This document shows, in pieces, positions 44,763-55,284 of a stretch of DNA of 64,000 nucleotides (position 1 is the first letter of the stretch; the number at the start of each line of letters is the position of its first letter). The position numbers and the translations under genes were made by a program. The DNA is from Phlebiopsis flavidoalba (lineage: Eukaryota > Basidiomycota > Agaricomycetes > Polyporales > Phanerochaetaceae): contig JAOCPU010000014.1 in NCBI GenBank assembly GCA_035772785.1, positions 496,001 to 560,000 on the forward strand, in the 5' to 3' direction. The notes under the pieces were generated by a model. That model did not search any database and was not told the DNA's origin. It saw nothing but the letters and a program-made list of their open reading frames with translations.

Positions 44763-46444
44763 TCATGCTCCCTCATTACCTACAACGCCGATCCTTAGAA
44801 CACCGAACGCTTTCAAAGGAGTAGCTAGCGACGTACCAGATTCGAGCGTCCATTGATCGTGCTTCTTAATGTCATCCATGGTGACTGTCGGTCTCACGCT
44901 ATCTAGCGACTTCAGGAAGTCTGCAACCTTGAGTGGTGGTTCCAGGAGCTCGTCGCTTTCGATTTCAGACCAAGTCATTTCCTTGGCTGCGGGGTCTCCG
45001 GGGGAGCACGGAGTGTACTTCGTCTTGCCGTCGTCATCGGCGCGCTTGAAATGCGTCGCAGACATGACTTTCCGGATAGGCTGCATGAGAGCGTCGCGGA
45101 CGACGACAGCGATATCAGAGCCTGAGTACCTAAATAAATATGAGCCAGCCGTCTTGACTAATATGTGGCACGACGATCACCCTTCGGTCTTTTCAGCCAG
45201 TGTACGAAAATCTTTCTGAGTCAGTTGATTTGGTGTTTCGCCAATGTGAAGTATAAACATTGCTTGCGCGCTTCCAAACCAGGCAGTGGTATATATATAT
45301 TCGCTTCTCAAATCTGTGAGAGCAAGTCAGAAATGTATCGCAAGGTATGAACCAACGCTGACCGTCGCTTAATAGCGTTATCTAACTGCCAAGGGATGTT
45401 TGTGGCACCCCAAGACCAACACTCCGGTGTCGTCATGACCGACACCATTCATTTGTACCAGGAACTCGGTCTTGATGCGTCGTGAGCCTTCAGACTCGGC
45501 ATCACTACGTGAGCTGGCCAAGGAATCTATCTCGTCAATGAAGATGATGGACGGCTTGTTTTCTCGTGCCATCTCAAAACAGTTGTCGTACGAGTCTGAG
45601 CTATCAGTCCGTATGTGTTAAAGAAGCTGGCTGGAAGTGCTCTTACCGTTCAGAGTCACCCTGCCACTTGCTAACAAGGTCACTCGAGCTGACACTGAAG
45701 AACGTGCCTTTGGCCTCGGTCGCCACCGCCTTTGCGAGATATGACTTTCCTGTACCGGGGGGACCGTACAGCAGGATACCTTTCCAGGGTGTCCGCTTTC
45801 CGGTGAAGAGGTGAGGGAACTTGATGGGAAGAATGACCGCCTCTTTCAACGACTCTTTCGCGGCCTCAAGACCAGCAACGTCATCCCACTTGACATTCGG
45901 TTTGTCCGCAACAATGGCGCTTGCGAGACCTGCCCGCAGCTTCTTTCACTTCTGGGTCCGCTTCGTCGTCGTCCCCCTTCCTTTATCGGGTCGCGCTTGT
46001 GAGCGCAGTTTACTGTGCGACAAAATGAATGCGAACGCACTTCGAGCCCATTTCCACCAGTTCCCCCGTTGGCCATACCATTCGCGCCAACAGCCCTCTT
46101 CGCCTTCTTGTCTTCCGCTTGCTGTATGTGGTCTTTCAGCATCTCGGCACGAGCGATGTACTCCTCGATCTTCGATCTGATCAGTTGCTTGGATTTCTCG
46201 TTCTTTTTTCCCCTGGCCATTCGTGAGCTTCAGATTTGGGTGTTCAGTCGAAGGGGGACGTACATTTCAGCGCCAGCATAAAGTAGTCGAGCGCGTTCGA
46301 GTACTGCTTGTACGCCTCGGCATAGTTCTGCTTCGAGTCCTCGTCGATAGCGTTTTTGAACGAGCGCAATAGCCCGCTGTGAGAGAGCATGAGACTGCAA
46401 TACAGTCACAGCGAAGCAGAACGTACGTCGAGGTTGGAGGTCAT
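44763..46444 (-). CDS. VPS4: VPS4, AAA ATPase of the ESCRT machinery
   Basis: Disassembles ESCRT-III on endosomes using ATP, for multivesicular body sorting and cytokinesis. Exon 1 is MTSNLD (ATG 46444), then intron, then [20 protein letters not shown] and [16 protein letters not shown], the MIT domain that binds ESCRT-III tails (about 46270-46370). Next come [20 protein letters not shown] (about 46140-46205) and a Gly/Asn linker. Walker A GPPGTGKS (about 45745-45768), [17 protein letters not shown] (about 45645-45700), Walker [15 protein letters not shown] (about 45510-45550) and LVQMNGVG precede the ATN sensor region. There an extra C in CCCC 45408-45411 shifts the frame. [27 protein letters not shown] (about 45190-45260), [16 protein letters not shown] and the C-terminal helix region [14 protein letters not shown] follow. 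A last intron leads to NEGA and the stop at 44763. Length about 435 aa is normal. Confidence 0.92.
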
Positions 46445-46777
46445 GTCGGGGCAGGTGAATGAAGGAGTAACGCGGAGAGAAGCCCGGACCAAAGTAAGCA
46501 GCCGCAAGTCCAGGTTTCTTACCTCAGCGTCTATGTGATAAAGAGACTCTCATTAGGGTGATCGCAGCTCTGCTCCAAGTCGACTGCCTTGCATTCGCTA
46601 TACTTTCGCTGGTGCGAAAACCGTCACGCGAAGCTGCAAGGCCTTGTAACTACTGTTTGTGTTCCGTCAAATTCAGTAGTTATCGCGTTTGTTTGACATT
46701 TCAAAAGGTGTTGCATACTTCACAAGAACAAGCCCGCCAAAATTATTATATTGATGTCCCGCTCGCCTACAAGCACG
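46445..46777. other. VPS4 promoter region
   Basis: Intergenic between the VPS4 start and the tRNA-Gly gene. No individual element can be supported. Confidence 0.3.
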
Positions 46778-46849
46778 GCATTAATGGGGTAGTGGTAACC
46801 TGGGTCGTTGCCATCGACCCGCCGGGGGGTTCGATTCCCCCTTAATGCA
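46778..46849 (+). tRNA. tRNA-Gly (GCC anticodon)
   Basis: 72 nt, no intron. Acceptor stem GCATTAA/TTAATGC (7 bp) with discriminator A. D arm GGGT..ACCT with loop AGTGGTA. Anticodon arm GGTCG-TTGCCAT-CGACC (anticodon GCC). Variable loop CGCCG, T arm GGGGG-TTCGATT-CCCCC, containing the B box. The TTTT run right after position 46850 fits RNA polymerase III termination. It is nearly identical to the minus-strand copy at 34921, differing mainly in the anticodon-loop border and D arm. Confidence 0.92.
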
Positions 46850-47262
46850 GTTTTGCGGCATGCTCGGACTCAATTGTTTTAGCTTTTTTTGGTATCTTTA
46901 ATCTTATAATTTATTTCTTGAGACGTTTGAGATGAGGGTCTCGAGCACATCTTTCATTGTTCGAGCAACGCTGGCGCATAAGGGACGAAGGCCATTCGTG
47001 ACGGAATCGCATGATATTCCAGAGCGTATAGAGCAAGCGAGACAAACCCCCTGCGAACTAGACGAAGTAGTACATCTACATTGGCTTGACGTGAAGGTAA
47101 AGGATAAGACAGCGACAGTGGAAATTGGAACAGAATAAAAAGCATCAGCGAGCACAGGATATGTGGTGTGGATTATAACAGAAGCGGAGCGCGAGACAAC
47201 AACGACAATCGCCATCAAGAAGGTATCACAGAATTATCCACAGCTGTTTGTAGGTCCCCAAC
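46850..47262. other. Interval between tRNA-Gly and the HAL4-type kinase
   Basis: Opposing frames of 68 codons (+, 46932-47138) and 104 codons (-, 46904-47218) overlap; neither is recognised. It includes the 3' untranslated part of the kinase gene and a T run at 46884. Confidence 0.3.
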
Positions 47263-49256
47263 TTACGCACGGAATCGAGAGGGAAAGAGAGGTTGGACCA
47301 CGGAGGCTACATGGACAAGCGCCCTACGGGCTATGACCCGGTGACAATTTGTACCTGCGCCCTGTGCCATCGACTGCGCGTAGACGTGCATGTGCGACGG
47401 TTTCTCGTTAATGTAGCAGACATCGATGCCCTGCACCCATGGGTTGCCAATCGCGTCCTCGATGGTGCACAACGGAGCTTCGGATTCGGCTCAAGCATCT
47501 TTCTGAATGGAGTGGTCGACATGATCGAGGCGACAAGTTGTTAATTGTCGGAGGACATTGCGATTGCCCAGGGTTGGTCGACTGGCACGCCTGTACGTAA
47601 GCCGAGAAGAGGCCGTCCGTGGGGGCTGCGCAACCGTCCACGGCAGTTCTTGGAAGTGTAAACAATAGTAGACGATGCCGCAGGCCCAAATATCGACCAG
47701 ACGGGCATCATAGGCTGAAGGCCACCCCAGGAGACAATTAGGGGGAGGACGTAGAGCAGAACGAAGTCGTTTGCTTACGTTTGCCCATGAACTGCTCCGG
47801 AGCAATGTACGGCTCACTACCGCACAGCCCGGTGGACATGTGAATCGTGGATTCCCATGGCAGGCGATACACCGTCGACGCTCCATAGTCTCCGATCTGT
47901 AGCGATGATGAGTAAGATGCCGACTGGGAGGACATTTTCGAGCGCACCTTCAAGTGGCCCTTTGTGTCAAAGAACAGGTTCTCGGGCTTGATGTCTCGGT
48001 GTGCGACACCTTGACTGTGAAGATAATGCACGCCGGTGAGGATCTGCCTAAAGCAGCACTCGACTTCGGCGGGCGACATGCCACCTCTCTTGATCGCGGC
48101 GTACAAATCGCCACCAGGGCAAAACTCCATCACTTCACACCAGTGCATGTTCTCGTCTTGAACGAGATCGACAGTTTCGACGATGTTAATATGATGCAGT
48201 GTTGACGAGATGCAGAACTCAGCCGTGAGTTTCTTGACATATTCTTTCTCGGTCTCGTTCTTTCTCCGTTTGCGGAACTCCTGTGTGCCACAGGATACAT
48301 AAGCACTTCGCGCAAAAGCGGAGTAGAGAAGAGACGCACCTTCACTGCATAGAGCTTCTCTTCCGATCGGTCCCACTTGTGAGCCAGGCGGACAACAGAT
48401 GTCGCACCCTTGCCGATGGCGACCTTCTCGCATACACCATACTTCTTCAACAAGCTCGCGGTGCTGTCCCCCGCCACAGAGCGTCCTCCGTCACTTCCAC
48501 CCGACTTTTTGCTACTTCCGGTTGAACGTGCGGACGATCTCCGAACGAGCTTCGGAGCACCGAGTAGATCCTTGAGAGTGAACTTCTGGCCCGAGTCCGA
48601 GTGAACAGAGGGCGGGCCCTTGGGCCTGCCTTCCTTGGTACTATCTCTCGACGGAGTGGGGGAGACCTTGGGGGCTGCGGTAGGGCGTCTTGCTCGCATC
48701 CCTGCTTTTGACGGAGGTCTTACTAAGCGACTTCTGGAGTGGCTCTCCACCGTCCAGCGACACCTTGCCGCCGGCCTTTGCCCGCCGAAAAGCTCGGAGC
48801 GCGACTGGGGGGCTGCGTCGAGGGGAGACTCCAGCTCTCGCTTTCAGATGGCGGACGGGGACTCGCTGGTCGACGGTGTCATGGAGCCGTTTGTTGATGA
48901 TGAGGCCTTCTTGTTCATCGGCGGTGCGGCGGCACCGTTCATGGAGAGCTTCTCAAGCTTGCTGCCGAGCTCAATCTGCTGCAGGTCTTTCCGCGTGCGT
49001 TCGGGATGCTTGGGGTAGCTGTGGGCTTCGGGAGGGGGTATAGGGACGTGACCGGGGGACGTGAGTGGCTGTTGGTGGCTGCGCGGGCGTGACCACTGGG
49101 CGCTAGCTTGTTAGAGATGAACCTCATCCCGGTGGAGAGACGTCTTTGAGTAGTATGCTTGTTGGGCCGCTGAGCCCCATGCGGCGGTTTGTCTGAGCCC
49201 TCTGGGCCCTCGGCCTCCGCTTGGGGTGCTTCAGTATTCGCGGTTGTGTCTGCCAT
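47263..49256 (-). CDS. HAL4/SAT4-type serine/threonine protein kinase
   Basis: Fungal kinases of this group regulate plasma-membrane K+/Na+ and nutrient transport. ATG 49256 starts a long low-complexity Ser/Pro/Arg-rich N-terminus (about 48500-49256), as is usual in the family. The kinase domain has KYGVCEKVAIGKGATSVVRL (Gly loop, about 48385-48445), LYAVKV with the ATP Lys (about 48340), KRRKNETEKEYVKKLTAEFC and SSTLHHINIV (about 48180-48275), MEFCPGGDLYAAIKRGGM, and YLHSQGVAHRDIKPEN with catalytic Asp (about 47975-48030). Then IGDYGASTVYRLPWE (Mg-binding loop DYG in place of DFG), GSEPYIAPEQF (about 47780-47815), DIWACGIVYYCL (about 47660-47695) and IEDAIGNPWVQGIDVCY (about 47400-47455). 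Stop at 47263. Small introns and a few frameshifts split the domain. Not certain which of HAL4, HAL5 or a paralogue it is. Confidence 0.8.
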
Positions 49257-50870
49257 GGTCGTGTAAGGAGTGCGTGGAATCGTGACTGCTTGTCTTGCTT
49301 GGTAGGGCGGGGGCGGGTATGTGCGATCTGAGAGCGTCGGCTGAGGAGTTGGGCGATGTGGAATCGACGAGAGGCGTTGGAAAGGCTGATGTATATTATA
49401 TGCGTTTATAGAGATATCATGACGGCAGACAGGGCGAAGGTGGGTGTAGGTGAGTGCGGACGAGGAGAGAGGCGAGCGAGAGGAGACGTGCCCCTCGCTG
49501 ATGCCTTTAAAGACGGGCTGCAGGCGAGAGACGGCTTGGCTGGTAGAGGGAGGGAATTGACAAAGCGAAGGGGAAAAGTGGCGTTTAATCTCATCCGGGA
49601 CTTATATACTGGCTTATCTAATCACTTAAATTAGCCGTTCTCGCTTTTTCCGCTGCTGGTCCTGGACTCGTCCGAAAAATTGAGACGGTCCTCGGCTCTG
49701 GCTGCGACCGTCTGACAGTGGAATGAATGACGCTCACGGAACGTTCGAGGGTGGCAGGCCTCGTTGTGTGCAATTAAGGCGTATGTTATTTGGCGGTTAA
49801 CGGCAATGGGGGCCCTATCAACGTAAAATCGATCTGCAAAATCTCAAACGAAACGCGACAACGCAGCGGACGACTGAACACACATCGCCTCGAGGCGATG
49901 GGCGAGGTGCGGCAGAATCTAGCGTGGACAGGAATCTGTCACGAATGCCCAGTAATGACGCCTTGCTTTGGGAATCTGATAGAAGCCATTCATACACGAC
50001 TAGGCAATCGAGATGTCCCGCAAGACGGGGATGGTACACGCATCGCGAGATGCAGGCGAACGCGTTCTTGCGAGGTACTCGGCCGGGGCGCAGACACATC
50101 ACCGAGATAACGCAGGGCCGCAACGCTAACAAAGGGGCAAAACTGCAGCCAGACGCTAGGACGATAGCGCCATTCAGAGCGACCCCAGGATCAGAACAGT
50201 GTACCGCGCCGAGGGGCATGGAGCTTTGTAGGAACTGAAGCACGTTCTCTCTGGGCGCGAGACTGCAGCGTATGGTTGCCGCCCTTCTTGCGACCCGCAC
50301 TAGGAATTCCCTAGCCGACAAGGTTCCGACGTGATTCGGTGCGCGAAGAATTGAGAGCCACAACAGAAGGCTAGGGGGGGGAAGGCTGTCGGCCAGGGCG
50401 AAGGGCCCGTCGGTGAAGTCATCGCCCAGAGTGTTCTGCTCCTCTATTCATAACTCACAACGTAAGTAAGCTTTCCACGTCAGGGCCACCCTGATTACTA
50501 CAGTGTCTTGCGAAGACACCTGGAAGTCACAAAGACGCGAGAGACATAGAGTGCCTGGGCGACACGGCAGCGGCGTGAGGAGAACAGCTTCAGCCGGAAC
50601 GGGATCGGATACGCGGTGTTGTTGCAAGCACTGAGAAAGACGTAGAGAGGCGTGTGCGCGACGTCCATTCGAGAACAAGCCAAGCGGGGCTGCGGGGACT
50701 AACCAAGAACGTTGTAACCTGGCGCGGGTGCGGTTGAGTACATGGCAAGGCGGGCACACGACGAGACGGCCAGCGAGAGACAAAACAAGGCGTGGCGTCC
50801 GGCCCCTCCGACGCATCCCGCCGGGCTCGCGGCGCGAAGATCAACTGCGCATGATACGGCCGGCATCACA
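49257..50870. other. Kinase upstream region and unassigned sequence
   Basis: 49257-49640 is purine-rich on the plus strand (CT-rich on the minus), consistent with the kinase promoter and leader. From 49800 to 50840 there are long overlapping open frames in several phases (for example 181 codons on the minus strand, 49818-50363) that match no known family. The uniform openness on both strands suggests GC-driven chance frames or a decayed mobile element. Confidence 0.3.
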
Positions 50871-52019
50871 TGTCGCAAATCCCAATCGAGCCTTCCAAGA
50901 GCGCCGCCTTGAGACGCGCTTGAGACCTTCTTGAGGCGCTCTTGAAGGGACCTTGAAGGGGTCTTGAGACCTTGATCTGATTATGTAATAATCCCTGTAG
51001 CTCTCAAGAATGATGGTATCACTCAAGGTGGACTCGCCGTCTTTCAAGTCCTTGCGAGATTGCGCTGATGGTTACAAGGAGACCTCCGTCGTCTCAAGGT
51101 CTCTCAAGTGCCAGCATCCACGGCCACGAGCAATCAGACGCCGAAAACGGAGGATGCCGATGTCTCCCACAGTCGAACCACGGCGTCGTGACCTTACACT
51201 TCGACGTTCAACTTCAACCACCACTCCTCCCTCCCTCTGTCGCCTCTCCTCCGCTCTCCTACTCCCTCCTGGCTGCCGACTCTACCAATCCCGACCCGCT
51301 CTCTGGGCCACCCCCGTCCCTACCCATTTCTCCCTCCCCATCGGATATATCGCCAAGACGCGGCTGATTCGAGCCGGTTAACCGCGCGAGGGCAGGCAGG
51401 GCATGGGAAAGGACGTCTTCGGCAGTCAGAGAGTAAGTCATATGCCCATGCTAGCACAGAACAGCATGCCCCACCCTCCATGATACTATTCACCCAAGAC
51501 TAGCCACACCTAGATAGCCTAGAAAAGGCCGCCCCTGGCCGAGGACACTGGTATGTACCTCCCAACCTGCCACCATGTCACTCAAGCTCACTCTTTCACC
51601 AGGTGTTGTAGACCACACGCTTTAGATGCTGTCATGCCGTAATGCATATATCTATACAAGCTCCTGTAGGTGCTATAGATTGTAGTTAGGAAACTGTCTA
51701 ATCGTGTACATAAAATATGAGCGTAAGTATTAATATTATAATATTACATTAAACAAAGTATTATTTATGGTTGTGAAAATCGAATATAAATTTGCCGGAT
51801 ATAATCCCGCAAGACTGTCTCAAGATGCTGTAGTGCCCAGGAGACCCATCCAAACTCCGGAAGGTCTCCCAAGCGACCCGCGGGAATCTTGCAATGATGG
51901 GCACGCCATCTTGCAACGAATTTCTTTTTTCTTGAGAGACCTTGCGAAGCATCACTGGCGCCTCTTCCCTTGAACCGCCTTGAGGTCGCCTTGGAAGCGG
52001 TCCTTGGAGATTTGCGACA
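50871..52019. repeat. Inverted-repeat-bounded, CTTGAG-rich segment (candidate mobile element)
   Basis: TGTCGCAAAT at 50871-50880 is repeated as an exact inverted copy at 52010-52019. The similarity continues imperfectly inward for about 40 bases (CCCAA / CTCCAA, then CTTCCAAG on each arm). Immediately inside each end are many short CTTGAG/CTTGAAG/CCTTGG units. The interior is bipartite: GC- and pyrimidine-rich (51150-51350), then strongly AT-rich (51630-51790). A 60-codon minus frame (51259-51441, beginning MTYSLTAEDVLSHALPALAR) looks protein-like but is unrecognised. No clear target-site duplication was found, so the mobile-element reading is tentative. Confidence 0.45.
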
Positions 52020-52308
52020 CAAGTACACTTGGCGAGTGCTCCGGCTCTCCGGGCAAGCCGGAGCCTATGTAGCTGGTGCTGATAAAGGTTTCGGATAACG
52101 CCGTACTTCGTGTGGCTTCGCTCCACGTAAGCCTCACGCTCGCACGAGCCAGGGACCCCTCCCCCGCCGTGCGCCCGCCCTCATCGACACCTCCTCAAGA
52201 CTGAAGGCGAGTAAATTCCATGCCCCGTTTCCTCCCCGCTCATTTTGCTCATCGTCGCGATACCGTTATGCTGCTGGTGGTCGCAATTTTGCCGTTTTTT
52301 TAGACATC

Positions 52309-53058
52309 ATGGTCAACATCTTCGTTCGCAAAAGCGGCTCGCCGCATCCGTCGCAGCGTCGGCGAAGCGCAAAAAAATCCTGGCTTGACCCCGCCGAGTC
52401 AGGTACCTGAGATCGGGAGGAACGCCAACTCCCGCACCCATGTGAAGAAGCTCATCAAGGATGGTCGTATCATCATCAAGCCGCACCAACCGTCCACTCG
52501 CGCGCCCCGCACGCAGGAGCTCCTTGCTTGCCAAGCGCAAAGGGTCGCCGACACTGGCCCCGGTAAGCGTGAAGGGTACCGCTGGGCTCGTATGCCCCCA
52601 AAGTTGTTCAGTGGATGAGGAGAACAGCGGGTTCTCCGTCGAGTTTGTTTGAGGAAGTAACCGGGGAAGGCTGGAAAGATCCGATAAAGCACCGTGAGTC
52701 TTGTTTTATGTTGAGAGAGACCATCTGCCGACCTGGCCAATCGTCCAAGGTACCACTCCTCATAACGCAGAAGTCCAAGGGTAACGTCTTCAAGAACACG
52801 GTTGTCCTCATGGAGTACATCTCACTAAGCAAGGCCGAGAAGACCCGTACCAAGGTCTCGCTTACCAGATGGAGGCCTAGGCGCTCGCCGTGTCAGAGTA
52901 ACAAGGTATGTCACAACGGAATTTTGCGTCAATATTCCTGACCATTGCTTCCTATGTCCCACGTCAGCTGCCCGCGAGCGTCGTTGCTGCCCCGTGTCGG
53001 CCGAGAAGCGGTCCGCCAATCTGGCTGTCGAGCACCGAAAGCTGCCGTCACGGAGTAA
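52309..53058 (+). CDS. RPL19: 60S ribosomal protein L19 (eL19), frame-disrupted
   Basis: Component of the large ribosomal subunit. From ATG 52309 it reads MVNI, then QKRLAAS in a second frame, WLDPAE in the first, EIGRNANSRTHVKKLIKDGR (about 52410-52465) and RAP(R)TQELLA in a third, AKRKGSP, and RKYREAG-like DNA (about 52640). A GTGAGT intron (about 52694-52749) follows, then SKGNVFKNTVVLMEYI and KAEKTRTKV (about 52775-52860), Q-MEARR-encoding DNA, an intron GTATGT..CGTCAG (about 52906-52969), and ARER..AEKRSANLAVEH, with the stop at 53056-53058. The order, spacing and introns are those of a normal L19 gene (about 190 aa), not a processed copy. At least five small indels break it, one in the A run at 52370-52376. 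For such an essential gene this points to consensus error, or to a second, decaying copy. Confidence 0.8.
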
Positions 53059-55284
53059 ATACACGGCTCTACATTTATTTCAGACGTCGCTTCACCCCCA
53101 CCCGCACGATCTTATTCCTCCGCCCATGCTGAGGGCCGTTTACGGTCAGGCCCTCGGTCCTCTCGGGCAGCGCTCATCCATTCCCCGGACCGTATTTGTA
53201 TCCTATGCCATGCATGCTTCTCAATCAATTACAACAGGGCTGGCCCATGCTCGCATGCTTTACTCTCGCCAAAACTCTCGCCCTTTGTCCCTGGTACGAA
53301 TTCTCTGGTATTTGATTTGGTGTATGCATTATTGCTCGTTGAGATACAAGGGGATATTATCCGATGTCCCATGTTCACATTCAGTCCAGCGGGTGGCACG
53401 CTTGTATGCACAAAGCCATGTCCGTCGGTAGTATGCGCGTTCATCCGGACACCGACGTGACTTTGTGCCTGGCGCCTCGCGCCCCTTGTCCCTCTGGGGA
53501 GCATGTCCACTCGGCTGTCTCAAGGTTTAGGTCTCGTGCGCACTCAGCCATATGGGTCCAGTCTGTTGCACTAGGTTTCTGAGTTGTGCCGCGTATTCCG
53601 TGTGAGGTTTGGAGTAACTTGTTTCCACGAAATTTTGCGACGCGGGGTGGGAAATAGAGCCCAACTTTGAGCTTCCAGACGCAATCCCCATGCCGGACGG
53701 CTAGCGGTCCGGTCAGCTGTTTCGTGTTTGGCAACCGGCGGGACATCGCAGGTGGACAGTCTGTGCGATGCCGGGGTAAGTGATTGTGTTGTCCAGTGCC
53801 TCGCGCACATGGAGCTGGTTGGAAGTCGAGCCGTCGTGAATTTTTCCAATTGCCTCTGGTGTTTGAAGGTTTCACACACTTCAAAAACACCGCCCAGCTT
53901 AGAAAGGTTGTGGCCGCTTTGATTTTCCGTGAGTACTCTAACGTGTATGTGATTATGAGTCTGGTCCAGCTACTTGTGTACAGGTCTTGCTTGGGCAATG
54001 GACTGTCCTGGCAACTTCCTGGGCGCTCGAATTCTTCCCCATGCTGTAGGTCATCGATGTCGCTGTTGCGGTAAGTCATGTTTGGCCAACAGACTGACTC
54101 CCAAGATTATGGCAATCACTGTGACCGATGTGGTGGTCACTACTGGGCCGACATTTACTGGTGCAGGTTAGGTGGTTTGTGCTGTGCTTGCTACTGGCGA
54201 GCAAGAAAAAATAGATGGCCGTGTGGTAGGCTTCTTCGTCTGCGCGACGATCCACATGGACTTGACCATAATTGTCTTTCTAAAGAGGCACGACTAAGCT
54301 CGCGGGTAACATCCACAGGTATCTCCACCGACGCTATTACACTCTACTCTGCGCACACTAGGACGAGATCTGTTTTTGGGATGGCCTGAACGATCTGGTT
54401 AAATGGTTCTTTCTCCATATCTGTTGGTGGCGCACCGGGCATCCGACCTCTGCCTCGATATCTTCTAGTTCGTTCTGTATCCCCTCGGGCCCTATATACA
54501 CGTTCCGGGTACGTTCCCATGTGAACGGATGGACGTACGGATTGCACTAGCTACAACATTCCATCCTTTGTGTATGAGTGATTGCTGCTTTGTCAGAGGC
54601 TCTCATGCACGGATCCCCAAACTTTTCGACGGTCAGGTCCGCTACTCAATACGAGACCCTTGCAGACTTGTCCAGGTGGCGAGAAATGCCGGAGATCTAG
54701 CAGCGATTTACGGAGGAAGTTGCAGGGATTGAACGGTATCGACTCGCATCGACTGTGCCACACCATCCACTAGCCCTCCCGAGTCTGCAACAGGTCAATT
54801 GGCAGACAATCGATGAGATCGTAGGAACTCCGCAACCGTGGTCAGCCGCACCTGACCCTACCCACGGACCATCGCGCACTCACTATCTACCAGCTGACTG
54901 GCGCTCGATACGAGTCTTCTTGGATGGTTTCGTTGTCTTAACGGCTCTAGCTGCCTTAGAAATTCAAAATTGAACAGAGTTCGGAGCCTTTTGTCCACGA
55001 GAGGTGGCGTGAAATAGGGTAGAGCGAACAGGGGATCTCGGACGGCGCGGGTTATAGACGGCGTGGGTCTGCTATGTCACGGGAGAACGGGACAATCTTG
55101 TGTATTTGCATTCAGACTAGTATTACAACAGACGTGCAAGTTTACGTAGCAAGCATTGGCGGCATCGTGCGGGACTAAACGACTGAAGGAGACAACCAAC
55201 ACCAGCACCAGAGTCCATGCCGATTTACGCGAGACCAAGGTCCTGTAGAGTCTCCTGTCAATCGACACACCGATGTGAAGAGGC
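53059..55284. other. 2.2-kb stretch with no recognisable gene
   Basis: Intron-like signals occur on the plus strand (GTGAGTACTCTAAC..TGTACAG, about 53930-53983), so an unrecognised plus-strand gene may lie at about 53.6-54.9 kb. The frames nearby (for example 54078-54389 with a Cys/His/Trp-rich HCDRCGGHYW segment, and 54755-54973) could not be joined convincingly or assigned. A 212-codon minus frame (53441-54079) overlaps them. Confidence 0.3.

Noticed and set aside
45290..45302. TATATA run as a promoter
   Set aside because: It lies inside the VPS4 coding sequence (FEKRIYI region).
49818..50363. 181-codon minus-strand frame
   Set aside because: Open frames exist in several phases on both strands here. 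Composition, not conservation, explains it; no domain seen.
53441..54079. 212-codon minus-strand frame
   Set aside because: No recognisable domain. Plus-strand splice-like signals occur in the same place, and long chance frames are common in this GC-rich stretch.
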